Assembly (NCBI RefSeq): GCF_900103475.1
Contig: NZ_FNHG01000001.1
Location: forward strand, 310,001-374,000
DNA: 64,000 bases
Direction: 5' to 3'
Source of the DNA: Maricaulis salignorans
GTDB lineage: Bacteria; Pseudomonadota; Alphaproteobacteria; Caulobacterales; Maricaulaceae
Shown: positions 35,941 to 45,226 of the stretch, piece by piece
Numbering within the stretch: position 1 is the first letter of the stretch
Layout: every line of letters starts with the position of its first letter
Notes under the pieces: model-generated
Database searches by the model: none
Told to the model about the DNA's origin: nothing
What the model saw: only the letters and a program-made list of their open reading frames with translations
Made by a program: the position numbers and the translations under genes

Positions 35941-37251
35941 TCATGATGAGTTGGCTTCCGCCCGGGCTGAAAGGGCCTGTTCAATGCGCCAGAGGCGATC
36001 CTGGCCCCAGACTGACAAACCGCCGGTGTGGAAGGAGGGCACGCCCCAAAGGCCGAGCTCCAGCAATCGCTCACGATTGGTCTCTGCGACGACGCGCCAG
36101 CTTTCATCACCGAGGGCGGCCTTGGCTGCCGCCCAGTCCAGCCCGGCGCGTTCGACCAACAGGCGCAGGCCGTGATCGGATCCGGCATCAACGCCCTCAG
36201 CCCACACGCCGCGCAGGAAGCTGGTCAGGAATTCACGACCCTTGTCCTGGCCCATCGCAAAATGGAGTACCGCGAGGCCGCGCTCGGTCGGTGGCCCGAG
36301 CGGGTCGCAGATATTGCCGAAGGGCAGGCCGAGGCGCTCGGCCTCACGTTTGGCATCGAGCAGGAAATACTGACCCTTGCGGCGCGGTACCGGCAGGCTC
36401 CGCATCACCATGGGCAGGACGAAACGGATCTCGACCTGGGTTTGCCAGCGGTCGGCGAGCGCAAAAGCGCGCTCCATGGCGAGATAGGTGTAGGGGCTGC
36501 GCAAGGATGGGTAGACTTCCAGAACGCCGCCACTCTCGCCGCTGGCCTGGCTTTCGAGCAAGGGCGGTGCGAGTGGTGACGTCGAAGTGCCGGCGCGCGC
36601 GGCGCCGAGGTCAGTCAGGCGAGCTTCCAGATAGTGTAGCCGATCGGCGGTCCAATACCATTCGCCCCCATAATAGAGCGTGGCGCTCTGGAAATGTCCG
36701 AGCTCGTCGCGCAGGGCCGAGCCTTGCTCTGCCGCATTCGCGGCAGCCTCGGGACTGGCCTCGCCGAAACCGGCGGCGGCGGCAGCCATGGCGCCGTCGT
36801 CGCGGCGCCACAGGGCTTCATCGGTCGCGATGGCGGCCTGCAAGACGTCTCGGCTGTTCAGGGCCGCGGTCACGATCGCGGCGGCGCGCGCTTCCAGCGC
36901 TGAATCAGGCGCATGCCCCGGATCTGTGAAAGGCAGGCCGAACTGCCGGGCCAATGCGGCGGTGTCGCGCCGGGCGCAGTCGGGCAAGCGTTCAGGGTCT
37001 GGATTTACATCCGCGGCAGGAAGACCGGTGAGATGGACGGTCAATTCGATATCGAACCGTTCACACAGGGCCACGGCCAGCGGCGCCATCAAGGCGCAGG
37101 CAGGGTCGCCCGGACGGTGAAAATAATGCACCCGATGGGGTTCATTGCGCCGTACCCGCTTGGCCTCGGCGCGCTTGCGCCTGGCCTCGCGCCGGGCGGA
37201 ACTTGTCAGGGCGCGATAAACCTGCCGTCTCAACCAGACCCGCATCCTCAT
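35941..37251 (-). CDS. Tandem DsbA/HCCA-isomerase-like thioredoxin-fold protein
   Basis: A 436-aa protein with two thioredoxin-fold DsbA-like halves. The C-terminal half is typical of the 2-hydroxychromene-2-carboxylate isomerase/GST-kappa group: LEVYPSLRSPYTYLAMERA near the start and LGLWGVPSFHTGGLSVWGQDRL near the end, with no CxxC. The N-terminal half (VHYFHRPGDPACALMAPLAVAL) keeps the fold pattern but has DPAC in place of CxxC. Neither half looks like a dithiol oxidase, so a glutathione-dependent isomerase or a binding role is more likely. A GST is encoded in the same operon. Confidence 0.8.
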   Translation of the reverse strand: MRMRVWLRRQVYRALTSSARREARRKRAEAKRVRRNEPHRVHYFHRPGDPACALMAPLAVALCERFDIELTVHLTGLPAADVNPDPERLPDCARRDTAALARQFGLPFTDPGHAPDSALEARAAAIVTAALNSRDVLQAAIATDEALWRRDDGAMAAAAAGFGEASPEAAANAAEQGSALRDELGHFQSATLYYGGEWYWTADRLHYLEARLTDLGAARAGTSTSPLAPPLLESQASGESGGVLEVYPSLRSPYTYLAMERAFALADRWQTQVEIRFVLPMVMRSLPVPRRKGQYFLLDAKREAERLGLPFGNICDPLGPPTERGLAVLHFAMGQDKGREFLTSFLRGVWAEGVDAGSDHGLRLLVERAGLDWAAAKAALGDESWRVVAETNRERLLELGLWGVPSFHTGGLSVWGQDRLWRIEQALSARAEANSS

Positions 37252-37254
37252 TCC

Positions 37255-38913
37255 TCAATTCGCCCAGTGGACATATTCGTCATCCACGGATCGCGGTTCG
37301 AGAATATGCCGGTCGATATAGACCGGCGGGGCCACGAGGCTCGGCCAGATCGGCTCGGCCTGCACGGCGTCGATCGCGTTGAGGGCCTCGGTCATGACCG
37401 CCAGGCGGTCCGGCTCGGCGGCCGCCAGATTGACCTGTTCGGTCGGGTCATCATTGAGATTGAACAGCCAGGTTCTCGGCGGCAGCTCGGAGATTTGCAG
37501 CTTCCAGCCATCGCGCATCAGGACGCGATAGCGATCCGATCGCCAGAACAGGTCGCGCTCCGGCGGTGCGGTGTCGGCTGCATCGATCAGGCCGAGCATA
37601 TCAATCCCGTCCATCACGCGATCCTGCGGGATCGGTGCTCCGGCTGCGTTTGCGGCGGTGGCGAAAATATCGACATGGGCGGCCGGTGCTTCGACGATGG
37701 TCCCCGCCGCGATACGGGCCGGCCAGTTGACGAACATTGGCACCCGGATTCCGCCTTCGAAGAAGGTCGCTTTCCAGCCGCGATAGGGCGCGTTGATTTC
37801 CGGGAAGCCGACATAGCTGGCGCCGCCATTATCGCTGGAGAAGACGATCAGCGTATTGTCGGCAATGCCCTGTTCCTCAAGCGAGGCGACGATCTCGCCG
37901 ACAGCGCGGTCAGCCGCGCGGATCATCGCGGCATAGACCCGCAGGCGTTCATCCTCGATCTCCGCGAGCGCGTCATAGTCCGAGCGCAGCGCCTGCAGTG
38001 GTGTATGCGGCGCATTGAGCGCGAAATACATGAAGAAGGGCCGGTTCGCATTGGCCTCGATGGCGGCAACGGCATTGTCGGCAAGATAATCGGTCATATA
38101 GCGATCAGGATGGAAGCGCTGGCTGCCATTATGGCGCACGGCGAAGTTCAGATTGGGCCACAGGAAACGGTCAATCGGGTCGAAATCAGCGACCGCATTG
38201 ACGACATCCGGGTCGTCGACATCCATGAATAAGGCGGCCCCGGGCATGAAGCCGAGCCACTCGTCAAAACCCTGGTTTTGTGGCTGGAATTCTTCCGCGC
38301 CGCCGAGATGCCATTTGCCGAAGAACAGTGTGCGATAGCCCTGGTCACGCAGGAGTTCGGCCATGGTTATTTCGCTCGTCGGCAATCCCTGCTCATCAAG
38401 CGGAATTGCGTCGCTCTCACGATCGGCGTGATAGACTGCCGGGTGCGGACCGAAATCGAACGAGCCCAGCAGGCGGTGAAACGGCACCGGCGCCGGGGTA
38501 AATTCGAAGCCGAACCGCGTGGCGAAACGACCGGTCATGATGGCCGCGCGCGAAGGAGCACAGGTGGCGTTTCCGGCATAGCCGTTGGTGAAAATGGCGC
38601 CACGTGCCGCCAGCGCGTCGATATTGGGCGTTTGCAACAAGCCGCCAGCAACGCCGCCGCCGAAGGTGGAAATGTCATTGATGCCCAGATCATCGACCAG
38701 AATGACGATGATATTGGGCTGACGGTCTCCGGCCGCTGTGTCAGCGGCCGCCGGGCCCTGATCCCAGGCAACCGGTTGGGTTGCCAGAATCGGATCTCGC
38801 ATCCGGTTGATCATGCCGGGCAGGCCGATCCGGTAATGCATGAAGGCGCCAAAGCCGGCGGCCAGCACTGCGGCACCGGCAGCGAGGAATATCCAGAGAC
38901 GCATGTTCATCAT
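37255..38913 (-). CDS. Type I sulfatase (formylglycine-dependent)
   Basis: A 552-aa alkaline-phosphatase-superfamily sulfatase with an N-terminal signal anchor (LWIFLAAGAAVLAAGFGAFM). Metal-binding motif PNIIVILVDDLG begins near residue 66. The formylglycine motif is CAPSRAAIMTGR with Cys118, and FFGKWHLGG and FSSDNGGASY supply further active-site residues. It cleaves sulfate esters after conversion of Cys118 by the operon's own FGE. It abuts the GST gene and lies 3 bp before the DsbA-like gene. Confidence 0.92.
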   Translation of the reverse strand: MMNMRLWIFLAAGAAVLAAGFGAFMHYRIGLPGMINRMRDPILATQPVAWDQGPAAADTAAGDRQPNIIVILVDDLGINDISTFGGGVAGGLLQTPNIDALAARGAIFTNGYAGNATCAPSRAAIMTGRFATRFGFEFTPAPVPFHRLLGSFDFGPHPAVYHADRESDAIPLDEQGLPTSEITMAELLRDQGYRTLFFGKWHLGGAEEFQPQNQGFDEWLGFMPGAALFMDVDDPDVVNAVADFDPIDRFLWPNLNFAVRHNGSQRFHPDRYMTDYLADNAVAAIEANANRPFFMYFALNAPHTPLQALRSDYDALAEIEDERLRVYAAMIRAADRAVGEIVASLEEQGIADNTLIVFSSDNGGASYVGFPEINAPYRGWKATFFEGGIRVPMFVNWPARIAAGTIVEAPAAHVDIFATAANAAGAPIPQDRVMDGIDMLGLIDAADTAPPERDLFWRSDRYRVLMRDGWKLQISELPPRTWLFNLNDDPTEQVNLAAAEPDRLAVMTEALNAIDAVQAEPIWPSLVAPPVYIDRHILEPRSVDDEYVHWAN

Positions 38914-39630
38914 CTATTTCCCGTCCTCACCTGTATTGACGATGCTCCGGGCGCCCTTGGCGAAACGCTCGGCGGCGCTGCCGGTTTCCTTGCCCTTGGT
39001 CTTGGCAAGCATTTCGGCGAGATCATAGGGCACCTTGATCCCGGCCTGGGCAGCCGGGCGTTCGGCGATCTGGTCGATCCAGCGCTTCAGATGGGTGTAG
39101 GGCTCAAGGTCGACGCCGGACCAGGATGCGGTGCGGGCCCAGCACCAGTTGGCGATATCGGCGATCGAGTATTCGCCGGCCAGGTATTCATGCCCGGCCA
39201 GGCGTCCGTCGAGCACTGAGAGCAAGCGGGCGGATTCGCCCTGATAGCGCTTGATTGCCACGTCGATCTTTTCGGGCATGTAGCGATAAAAGACATTGGC
39301 CTGCCCCATCATCGGGCCCAGGCCTCCCATCTGGAACATCAGCCACTGGATCACGCGCGAGCGACCCTTCGCGTCTGACGGCATCAGACGGCCCGCCTTT
39401 TCGGCGAGGTAGATCATGATGGCGCCGCTCTCGAAGACGGTGAAATCATCGGCCTCGCGGTCGCGGATGACCGGAATGCGGCCATTTGGATTCATCGCCA
39501 GAAACCCGGGGGTTTTCTGGGCGCCCTGCATCAGATCGATGGCGTGCACTTCATAGGGCAGGCCCAGTTCTTCAAGCGTTACGGAGGCTTTCCAGCCATT
39601 GGGCGTGGCGGATGTGTAGAGTTCGATCAT
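38914..39630 (-). CDS. Glutathione S-transferase
   Basis: A 238-aa GST of the YfcG/Ure2p-like (Nu) type. The thioredoxin-like N-domain starts [22 protein letters not shown] and has the glutathione-binding [12 protein letters not shown] and [13 protein letters not shown]. The helical C-domain contains [11 protein letters not shown]. It is the first gene of the five-gene sulfatase operon, with no gap to the sulfatase. It may supply disulfide-reductase activity or conjugate an aryl product; which one is unknown. Confidence 0.88.
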   Translation of the reverse strand: MIELYTSATPNGWKASVTLEELGLPYEVHAIDLMQGAQKTPGFLAMNPNGRIPVIRDREADDFTVFESGAIMIYLAEKAGRLMPSDAKGRSRVIQWLMFQMGGLGPMMGQANVFYRYMPEKIDVAIKRYQGESARLLSVLDGRLAGHEYLAGEYSIADIANWCWARTASWSGVDLEPYTHLKRWIDQIAERPAAQAGIKVPYDLAEMLAKTKGKETGSAAERFAKGARSIVNTGEDGK

Positions 39631-39674
39631 GCGGCGCTCCCCAGTCCGGCATTTGACAAGGCCGGTGATTTCGA

Positions 39675-39694
39675 GTGACGGTAGGATATGTCAC
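39675..39694. promoter_or_regulatory. Inverted repeat in GST/DUF4345 divergent region
   Basis: GTGAC and GTCAC are separated by 10 bp, centred between the divergent GST operon (39630) and the DUF4345-like gene (39747). A minus-strand TTGACG (39706-39701) could be a -35 element for the GST operon. The arms are only 5 bp, so this is a weak operator candidate, perhaps for the TetR protein at 40124. Confidence 0.3.
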
Positions 39695-39746
39695 ACGGTG
39701 CGTCAATTGTTTGGCGATGGACGCTGTCAAGTTTTGGGGAAATGCC

Positions 39747-40127
39747 ATGCAAATGATTCTGCGAGCCGCTACCGCGCTGTCCGCCCTTGTACTTTGCGCG
39801 ATCGGCGCAGCATTTCTGATCACGCCGGACCTCATCATGGCTCCGCTGGGCCTGCATGCTGACGGCGCGATCGGTCTGAATTTCCTGCGCGGTGATGCTG
39901 GTGCCTCGCTGCTCCTGATCGGTGCACTGGCCGGTCGGGCAGCCCTGGCTGGCGATGGCAGCAAGCTGGATATCCCTGTGGCATGGGCCATGCTTTTGCT
40001 GGTCGGTCGCATCATCGGCATGGTGGTCGACCCGGACGGGCTCGCCGCCCTGCCGCTCTTTGCCGTCGATTCCGGTCTTTTGCTGGTCCTGATGCTCGGC
40101 CGCTGGAAAATGAAGAGGGCCGTGTGA
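39747..40127 (+). CDS. Small integral membrane protein, DUF4345-like
   Basis: A 126-aa protein with four predicted membrane helices, including ATALSALVLCAIGAAFLI, DAGASLLLIGALAGRAALAG and LFAVDSGLLLVLMLGRW. The pattern of helices around conserved NFLRGDAGA and WAMLLLVGRIIGMVVDP is that of DUF4345-like proteins. GGGGA lies 7 bp before the chosen ATG at 39747; the frame is open further upstream. It is coupled to the TetR gene by a 4-bp overlap, so it may be that regulator's co-transcribed partner. Confidence 0.75.
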   Translation: MQMILRAATALSALVLCAIGAAFLITPDLIMAPLGLHADGAIGLNFLRGDAGASLLLIGALAGRAALAGDGSKLDIPVAWAMLLLVGRIIGMVVDPDGLAALPLFAVDSGLLLVLMLGRWKMKRAV

Positions 40128-40759
40128 TCGCGACAACCGGATCCAGGACCACGCAACCCGGCGACGGACGCACGCGTCGTCGATCGGACAACCGCGACCG
40201 GATCGTGACGGCTTTTCTCGAGCTGATCCGCTCGGGCATGGTGTCGCCGAGCGCGCAGGCGGTGGCCGAGCGGGCGAAAGTCAGCCCGCGAACGGTTTTT
40301 CGCTGTTTTCAGGATATGGAATCGCTCAATCGCGAGGTCGTCATTGCCCTGCGGGATGAATTCCTGCCACGCGCAACACTGGATCTGTCGACCCCGGACC
40401 GCCGTGAGCGGCTGATCCGGCTGGTGAGAAACCGGGCTTCCATGTTCGAGGACATGACCCCCTTCCGCCTCGCCGCCGAGGCCTATCGACACCGCTCCGG
40501 CGTGCTCGCGGGCGATCATGCCTTTCTGGTGGCGATGGAGCGGGAGCGCCTCGATGCGGCGGTCAATCCTGACAGACGGCTCGATGCCGTGACGGCCGAG
40601 GCTCTGTCCGCGGTGACCTGTTTCGACTTTTGGCGCCGCTTGCGGTCGGACCAGAATTTGCCGCCAGAGGAGGCGGCGCGAGTGATGCTGGCTGCGGCCC
40701 TGGCGATCCTTGACGGCGGTCCGGATGCCGGGCCGGTCAGCGTTGACGCCATATCCTGA
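40124..40759 (+). CDS. TetR family regulator
   Basis: A 211-aa regulator with HTH SAQAVAERAKVSPRTVFRCFQDMESLNREV. The GTG at 40124 overlaps the upstream stop (GTGA) and has GAAGAGGG just before it. Its last 23 bp overlap the 3' end of the convergent arylsulfatase gene. Likely targets are its own operon and the divergent GST/sulfatase operon; this is positional inference. Confidence 0.85.
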   Translation: MIATTGSRTTQPGDGRTRRRSDNRDRIVTAFLELIRSGMVSPSAQAVAERAKVSPRTVFRCFQDMESLNREVVIALRDEFLPRATLDLSTPDRRERLIRLVRNRASMFEDMTPFRLAAEAYRHRSGVLAGDHAFLVAMERERLDAAVNPDRRLDAVTAEALSAVTCFDFWRRLRSDQNLPPEEAARVMLAAALAILDGGPDAGPVSVDAIS

Positions 40760-42509
40760 TGGCATTGTAGAGGCCAAATCCACCCAGTCCGAGGATCAGC
40801 AGGATCACAAATCCCAGCTGCCAGCCGTAGAATTCGAGCTGCCGCAGGGTGGCATTGATCGAGATCTGGCCGTGGACATCATAGCCTTCGGGCAGGTCGA
40901 GCACGCCATTGGCTTCGGCATAGGTGGTGTAGTCTTCAAGCATGGATGCGGCCAGTGCCGGTTGGCCGGGGGCGAGGTCGAAGGTTTCGCCGGGGTCGAC
41001 GGCCAGGTTGAATAATTGCCAGTTTCCATCGCCCCAGGGCGGCATGGTTCGGACCAGTTTATAATCGCCGCGGAACAGGGCCGAATTTCCGGAGACCTCG
41101 AAACCCACTGCATCATCAGGTGTATAGGCGGCATCAGCCTCACCGCTTATGACGGCACGCAGGCTGCGGCCTGTGACGTCACCCGTCATCCCGGACAGGC
41201 CCGCCAGGTCGAGAATTGTCGGTGTTACGTCAGTGACATAGCCCGCTGCTCGGCTGTGCTGACCGCTGGCGATTCCCGGTCCGGCGATCAGGAAGGGGAC
41301 GCGCAATCCGCCTTCCGAGGCATAGAATTTGAACAGGTTGAACGGGGCGGCTGCGGCCATCGCCCATTCCGGGCCGATAAAGGCATAACTGCCTGTTTCG
41401 CCCAGATTTTCCAGCTCCCGGCTATAGCCGTGCAGAGACATCCAGGTGCCGAAACCCGGCTCGCCGACCGGATGGCTGGGCTCGGGACCGTTATCGGAGG
41501 TGACGATGAACACCGTATTGTCGAATTCTCCTGTTGTTTCTAGGTGTTCAACCAGGCGGCCGAGATGGTGATCCATCGCTTCGAGCATGCCGGCATTGAC
41601 CGCCATCGAGCGCGCATACAGGGCCTGGTCCGCTTCGGACAGGTCCGACCAGGCGCGCATGCGCTCCGGCAGCGGCATGATGGATGTTGTCGCGGACACC
41701 AGCTCCAGCTCTACCGCTCGCCGGGCGCGAGCCTGCCGCAAGGCTTCCCATCCCTGGCTGTAAGTCTCGTGGTAGTTCGCGGTGAACTCGGCGGGCGCCT
41801 GGATCGGGATGTGAATCGCCTGGAAGGCGAGATAGGCGAAAAACGGATCATCGCGGCCGGCGTCGGCATCGATATAATCGATCATCCGGTCGACGAGGAA
41901 TTCCGAGGAGTAGAATTCGTCCGGCAAATGCGCGCGCGTGCCATCCTCGAACCAGTCGGCGGTCCGGTAGAAGGGCATATAGGGTTTTTCTTCCCAATTA
42001 TCGGCGCCGGACGCGTCGAGCACGAAGGAGCGGTCGAAACCGTGCGCGTCGGGCAGATCGCCTTCGCCATGCCCGAGATGCCATTTGCCGGTCATATAGG
42101 TGCGATAGCCGGCCGCCTGCAGCCGGTCGGCGACGGTGACGACGCCCGGTTCCAGGCTCATGCCATAGCCCGGCTGGCCGCGGTGTTCCGGTGGCAGGAC
42201 TTCGGGAATGGTCGCCAGGCCGGTGCGATGATTATCGAGCCCGGTCAGCAACATGGCGCGTGACGGCGCGCATAGCGGCGAGGAATGGTAATTCGAGAAA
42301 ATCATGCCGCGCCGCGCCAGCCGGTCGATTACCGGCGTGCGGGCCTCGCCGCCATAAATGCCGAAATCCATGAAGGCGGCATCATCGACCAGGACGAGCA
42401 CGAAATTCGGGCGTTCCGCCGGCGCCTGTTGCGCCAGCAGTGCCGGCGCCGCCATGAGCGCGCCGATCAGGCCCAGCCCGGCCAGAATTCCGCTTGTTCT
42501 CGCCCGCAT
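40737..42509 (-). CDS. Arylsulfatase (formylglycine-dependent) with C-terminal anchor
   Basis: A 590-aa type I sulfatase with a cleavable signal (ILAGLGLIGALMAAPALLAQ). It has metal-binding FVLVLVDDAAF, formylglycine motif CAPSRAMLLTG at Cys80, MTGKWHLGHGEG and VTSDNGPE. The C-terminus adds a transmembrane helix (LGFVILLILGLGGFGLYNAI), so the enzyme is probably tethered to the inner membrane facing the periplasm. It is a different subfamily from the sulfatase at 37255. It is the second candidate substrate of the FGE at 33863. Confidence 0.92.
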   Translation of the reverse strand: MRARTSGILAGLGLIGALMAAPALLAQQAPAERPNFVLVLVDDAAFMDFGIYGGEARTPVIDRLARRGMIFSNYHSSPLCAPSRAMLLTGLDNHRTGLATIPEVLPPEHRGQPGYGMSLEPGVVTVADRLQAAGYRTYMTGKWHLGHGEGDLPDAHGFDRSFVLDASGADNWEEKPYMPFYRTADWFEDGTRAHLPDEFYSSEFLVDRMIDYIDADAGRDDPFFAYLAFQAIHIPIQAPAEFTANYHETYSQGWEALRQARARRAVELELVSATTSIMPLPERMRAWSDLSEADQALYARSMAVNAGMLEAMDHHLGRLVEHLETTGEFDNTVFIVTSDNGPEPSHPVGEPGFGTWMSLHGYSRELENLGETGSYAFIGPEWAMAAAAPFNLFKFYASEGGLRVPFLIAGPGIASGQHSRAAGYVTDVTPTILDLAGLSGMTGDVTGRSLRAVISGEADAAYTPDDAVGFEVSGNSALFRGDYKLVRTMPPWGDGNWQLFNLAVDPGETFDLAPGQPALAASMLEDYTTYAEANGVLDLPEGYDVHGQISINATLRQLEFYGWQLGFVILLILGLGGFGLYNAIRIWRQR

Positions 42510-42606
42510 GGCTTTTCCGTCCCGTTATCTCTGCGTGATCATTATTGTGGCAGACACTATGACATAATATCGGGCGGGACAATCCATCACGGCGCGGGAC
42601 GCCGGT

Positions 42607-43287
42607 TCAGGCGGGGTCGACGGTCAGCCGGGTGCGCTTCTGGGCCTGGTCGATATTGCGATAGGTGAGGGTGAAATTGACCGCGATCGACAGGCGTGGT
42701 TCGGGCTGGAAATGCGGCACGACCTCATGCCAGACAAAGGCCGGGAACATGATCATCAGGCCGGGGCGCGGATGGACATGGGCGTGGTGTTGCCAACCAC
42801 CCATCAGCGAAGCGTTGAAGCGCGGATCATGCAGGATCAGCGCGCCCTCGGCCGGCTGCCAGTAATTCTTCATCGCTGATTGCGCTTCCAGCACCGGCCG
42901 ATCGGTCGGGGTGGTGGCGACATAATAGACCGAGGCGATGTGGGCGACATGATTGTGCGAGGGCACATAATGGCGCGCGGCCGAGACATTGGCGAACATC
43001 TGCATCTCGACATCGAACTCGCCGATCCAGCCGATCTGGCGGCAATATTCGGTCAGATCGGCCAGCGCCAGCGTCTCCAATTGCTTGAAGGCAGGGACGG
43101 TGCCGGCCAGGTCACACAGATTGATCGAGTCGGATTTCTGGGCCTGGTCGGCGCTGCGATAAAAGGGGTCATCGACCAGGGCCTGCTTCAGCGCGGCATT
43201 GAGATCGGGCACCTCATGCTCCCAGGTCACGACCGGCGTCGGGAAGAGGTCGTAGCGGCGCGAAACTTCTTGCTTGCTTTGTGTCAT
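42607..43287 (-). CDS. Putative 2OG-Fe(II) oxygenase (TIGR02466 type)
   Basis: A 226-aa protein starting YDLFPTPVVTWEHEV, the usual opening of TIGR02466 oxygenases. The double-stranded beta-helix core has HNHVAHIASVYYVATT, MIMFPAFVWHEVVPH and the 2-oxoglutarate-binding Arg in EPRLSIAVNFT. It probably hydroxylates an unknown small molecule or protein using 2-oxoglutarate and iron. It lies 97 bp upstream of the arylsulfatase on the same strand. Confidence 0.82.
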   Translation of the reverse strand: MTQSKQEVSRRYDLFPTPVVTWEHEVPDLNAALKQALVDDPFYRSADQAQKSDSINLCDLAGTVPAFKQLETLALADLTEYCRQIGWIGEFDVEMQMFANVSAARHYVPSHNHVAHIASVYYVATTPTDRPVLEAQSAMKNYWQPAEGALILHDPRFNASLMGGWQHHAHVHPRPGLMIMFPAFVWHEVVPHFQPEPRLSIAVNFTLTYRNIDQAQKRTRLTVDPA

Positions 43288-43410
43288 GCGATTTGAGACT
43301 CCAGTGACGGGCAGGGGAGATCACCTTGCCCGACAGGCCGATCGGGATGTTTCCGCTTGCGGGACGCCGTTGAGTATCGGTCTGGCTTCTGGCGATGCGG
43401 AACACGTAAA

Positions 43411-45219
43411 ATGCTGAAATTCGTGCGGGTGATAGCGGGGATTGATCCGGACTATCAGCGCCATCTGGAAGGGATACAGGACGTCTTCCTGAAGGCCTTC
43501 CCGTTCAATTCGAGTTACATCGACAAGATTGCCCACTACTCCGCCGGAGAATACCCGCCCGATTGCGAGGTCATTCTGCTCTGCGCCACGAAGGCCGGCA
43601 AGGTGCTCGGCTTCTCCGTCACATTCTTTTTTGCCGATATCAAGGCCTCCTATCTCGACTATATCGCCAGCGATCCGGCGCGCGCCTCGCGCGGGATTGG
43701 CGGGGCGCTCTACGAGATGACGCGAGAGGATCAGCGCAAGCGCGGCTCAAGGCGGCTCTTCCTCGACAGCCTCCCCGACGAGGCCGAATTGCTCAATGAG
43801 CACGAGCTCCTCGCCGACGGTCGACGCCGCATGGCTTTTTACGAACGGCTCGGCGCGCGGCCGGTGCTGGGCACCGGCTATGAGCGCCTGGTCACCAGGT
43901 CGAATATGGGCGATGCCAATATGCTGCTGCATGACGGGATGGGCGATGAGAAACCGCTCCATCGCCGCACGCTGAAGGCCGCCATCGCGCGGATCATGCA
44001 GGCCAAGAATGGCATGGCCGCTGACGATCCGGTTCTGGTCGAGCTGCTGGCCTCGATCCAGGACGAGCCGGTGCGGATCCGGCCGCCGCAATACACCAAT
44101 CTGCGCCCGAAGAAATTGCCCGCTCTGGCGCGGCCGATTGATGTTGTGATCACTGCCGATGAAGCGCCGTCGATCGAGCACTCGCCCTTCAAGGGCTATT
44201 ACGAACGCCCCGCCCGCGTCGCCGCCGTGCGCAAGGCGCTGGAAGGCCTGCCGGTCAATGATCACGAGGCCGGCCGCTGGGGGCTGGAGCATATTCTCGA
44301 AGTGCATGATCACCGCATGGTGAAATTTCTCGAGGAGACCGCGACCCGCATCCCCGAAGGGCGCATCGTCTATCCGGAGATCTTCCCGATCCGCCATGCC
44401 GACCGCCTGCCGCGCAATTTCGAGATGCGCGCCGGGTATTTCTGTATCGACACCTCAACGCCGCTGACCCGCGCTGTCTATCCCGCCGCCCGCCGCGCCG
44501 TCGATGCGGCGCTCAGTGGTGCCAGGCTGATCAGGGACGGCAAGGCCGGCTGGGCCTATGTCGTGGTCCGCCCGCCGGGCCATCATGCCGAGCGCCGCGC
44601 CTTTGGCGGGTTTTGCTATTTCAACAATGCCTCGATCGCCGCGCATCATCTGTCAGGCCAGGGCAAGGCCGCCGGCAAGACGGCGAAACCGGCCCGCGTC
44701 GCGGTGCTCGATATCGACCATCATCACGGCAATGGCACCCAGGATATATTCTACGAGCGCGATGATGTCCTCACCGTCTCGATCCACGGCCATCCGGAGG
44801 ATTGCTACCCCTTTTTCGCCGGCTTCGAGGATGAGCGCGGCCGCGATGCCGGGCTCGGCTTCAACCGCAATTATCCGATCCGGCCCGGCGTCGATGATGC
44901 CGGCTATCTGACCGTGCTCGGCCGTGCGCTGCGGCGCATCAAGGCGTTCGCGCCCGACTATCTGGTGGTCAGCCTCGGCGTCGACATCATGAAGGGCGAT
45001 CCGACCGGGAATTTCTTCATCACGCCGGAGGGAATGCACCGTATTGCCGAGGCGATCGGCCGGGAGAAATACAAAACCCTGATCGTGCAGGAAGGCGGCT
45101 ATAGTCTCGCCAATATCCGGCGCGGTGTGCAGCAATTCCTGCTGGGCTTCGCCGCCGGGCAGGAGGCGCCGCGCGGTGAGGGGGTGAAACCGCGCAAACC
45201 GCGTGCGGCGGGCGACTGA
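43411..45219 (+). CDS. GNAT acetyltransferase fused to class II-type histone deacetylase-like enzyme
   Basis: A 602-aa fusion from the ATG at 43411. Residues about 1-180 are a GNAT domain with the acetyl-CoA loop ASRGIGGALYEM and late FYERLGARPVLGTGYERLV. Residues about 255-590 form an HDAC/acetylpolyamine-amidohydrolase domain. It retains the catalytic His pair (RPPGHHAERRAFGGFCYFNN), the zinc ligands in LDIDHHHGNGTQDIFY, a third Asp in LGVDIMKGDPTGNF, and EGGY at the transition-state Tyr. Both active sites look intact. One chain that both acetylates and deacetylates, perhaps polyamines or protein lysines, is striking. It is divergent from the 2OG oxygenase gene. Confidence 0.88.
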   Translation: MLKFVRVIAGIDPDYQRHLEGIQDVFLKAFPFNSSYIDKIAHYSAGEYPPDCEVILLCATKAGKVLGFSVTFFFADIKASYLDYIASDPARASRGIGGALYEMTREDQRKRGSRRLFLDSLPDEAELLNEHELLADGRRRMAFYERLGARPVLGTGYERLVTRSNMGDANMLLHDGMGDEKPLHRRTLKAAIARIMQAKNGMAADDPVLVELLASIQDEPVRIRPPQYTNLRPKKLPALARPIDVVITADEAPSIEHSPFKGYYERPARVAAVRKALEGLPVNDHEAGRWGLEHILEVHDHRMVKFLEETATRIPEGRIVYPEIFPIRHADRLPRNFEMRAGYFCIDTSTPLTRAVYPAARRAVDAALSGARLIRDGKAGWAYVVVRPPGHHAERRAFGGFCYFNNASIAAHHLSGQGKAAGKTAKPARVAVLDIDHHHGNGTQDIFYERDDVLTVSIHGHPEDCYPFFAGFEDERGRDAGLGFNRNYPIRPGVDDAGYLTVLGRALRRIKAFAPDYLVVSLGVDIMKGDPTGNFFITPEGMHRIAEAIGREKYKTLIVQEGGYSLANIRRGVQQFLLGFAAGQEAPRGEGVKPRKPRAAGD

Positions 45220-45226
45220 GGCAATC

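Noticed and set aside
36913-38232. 439-codon plus-strand open frame opposite the sulfatase
   Set aside because: The minus-strand sulfatase has all catalytic motifs here; the plus frame is a GC-driven shadow.
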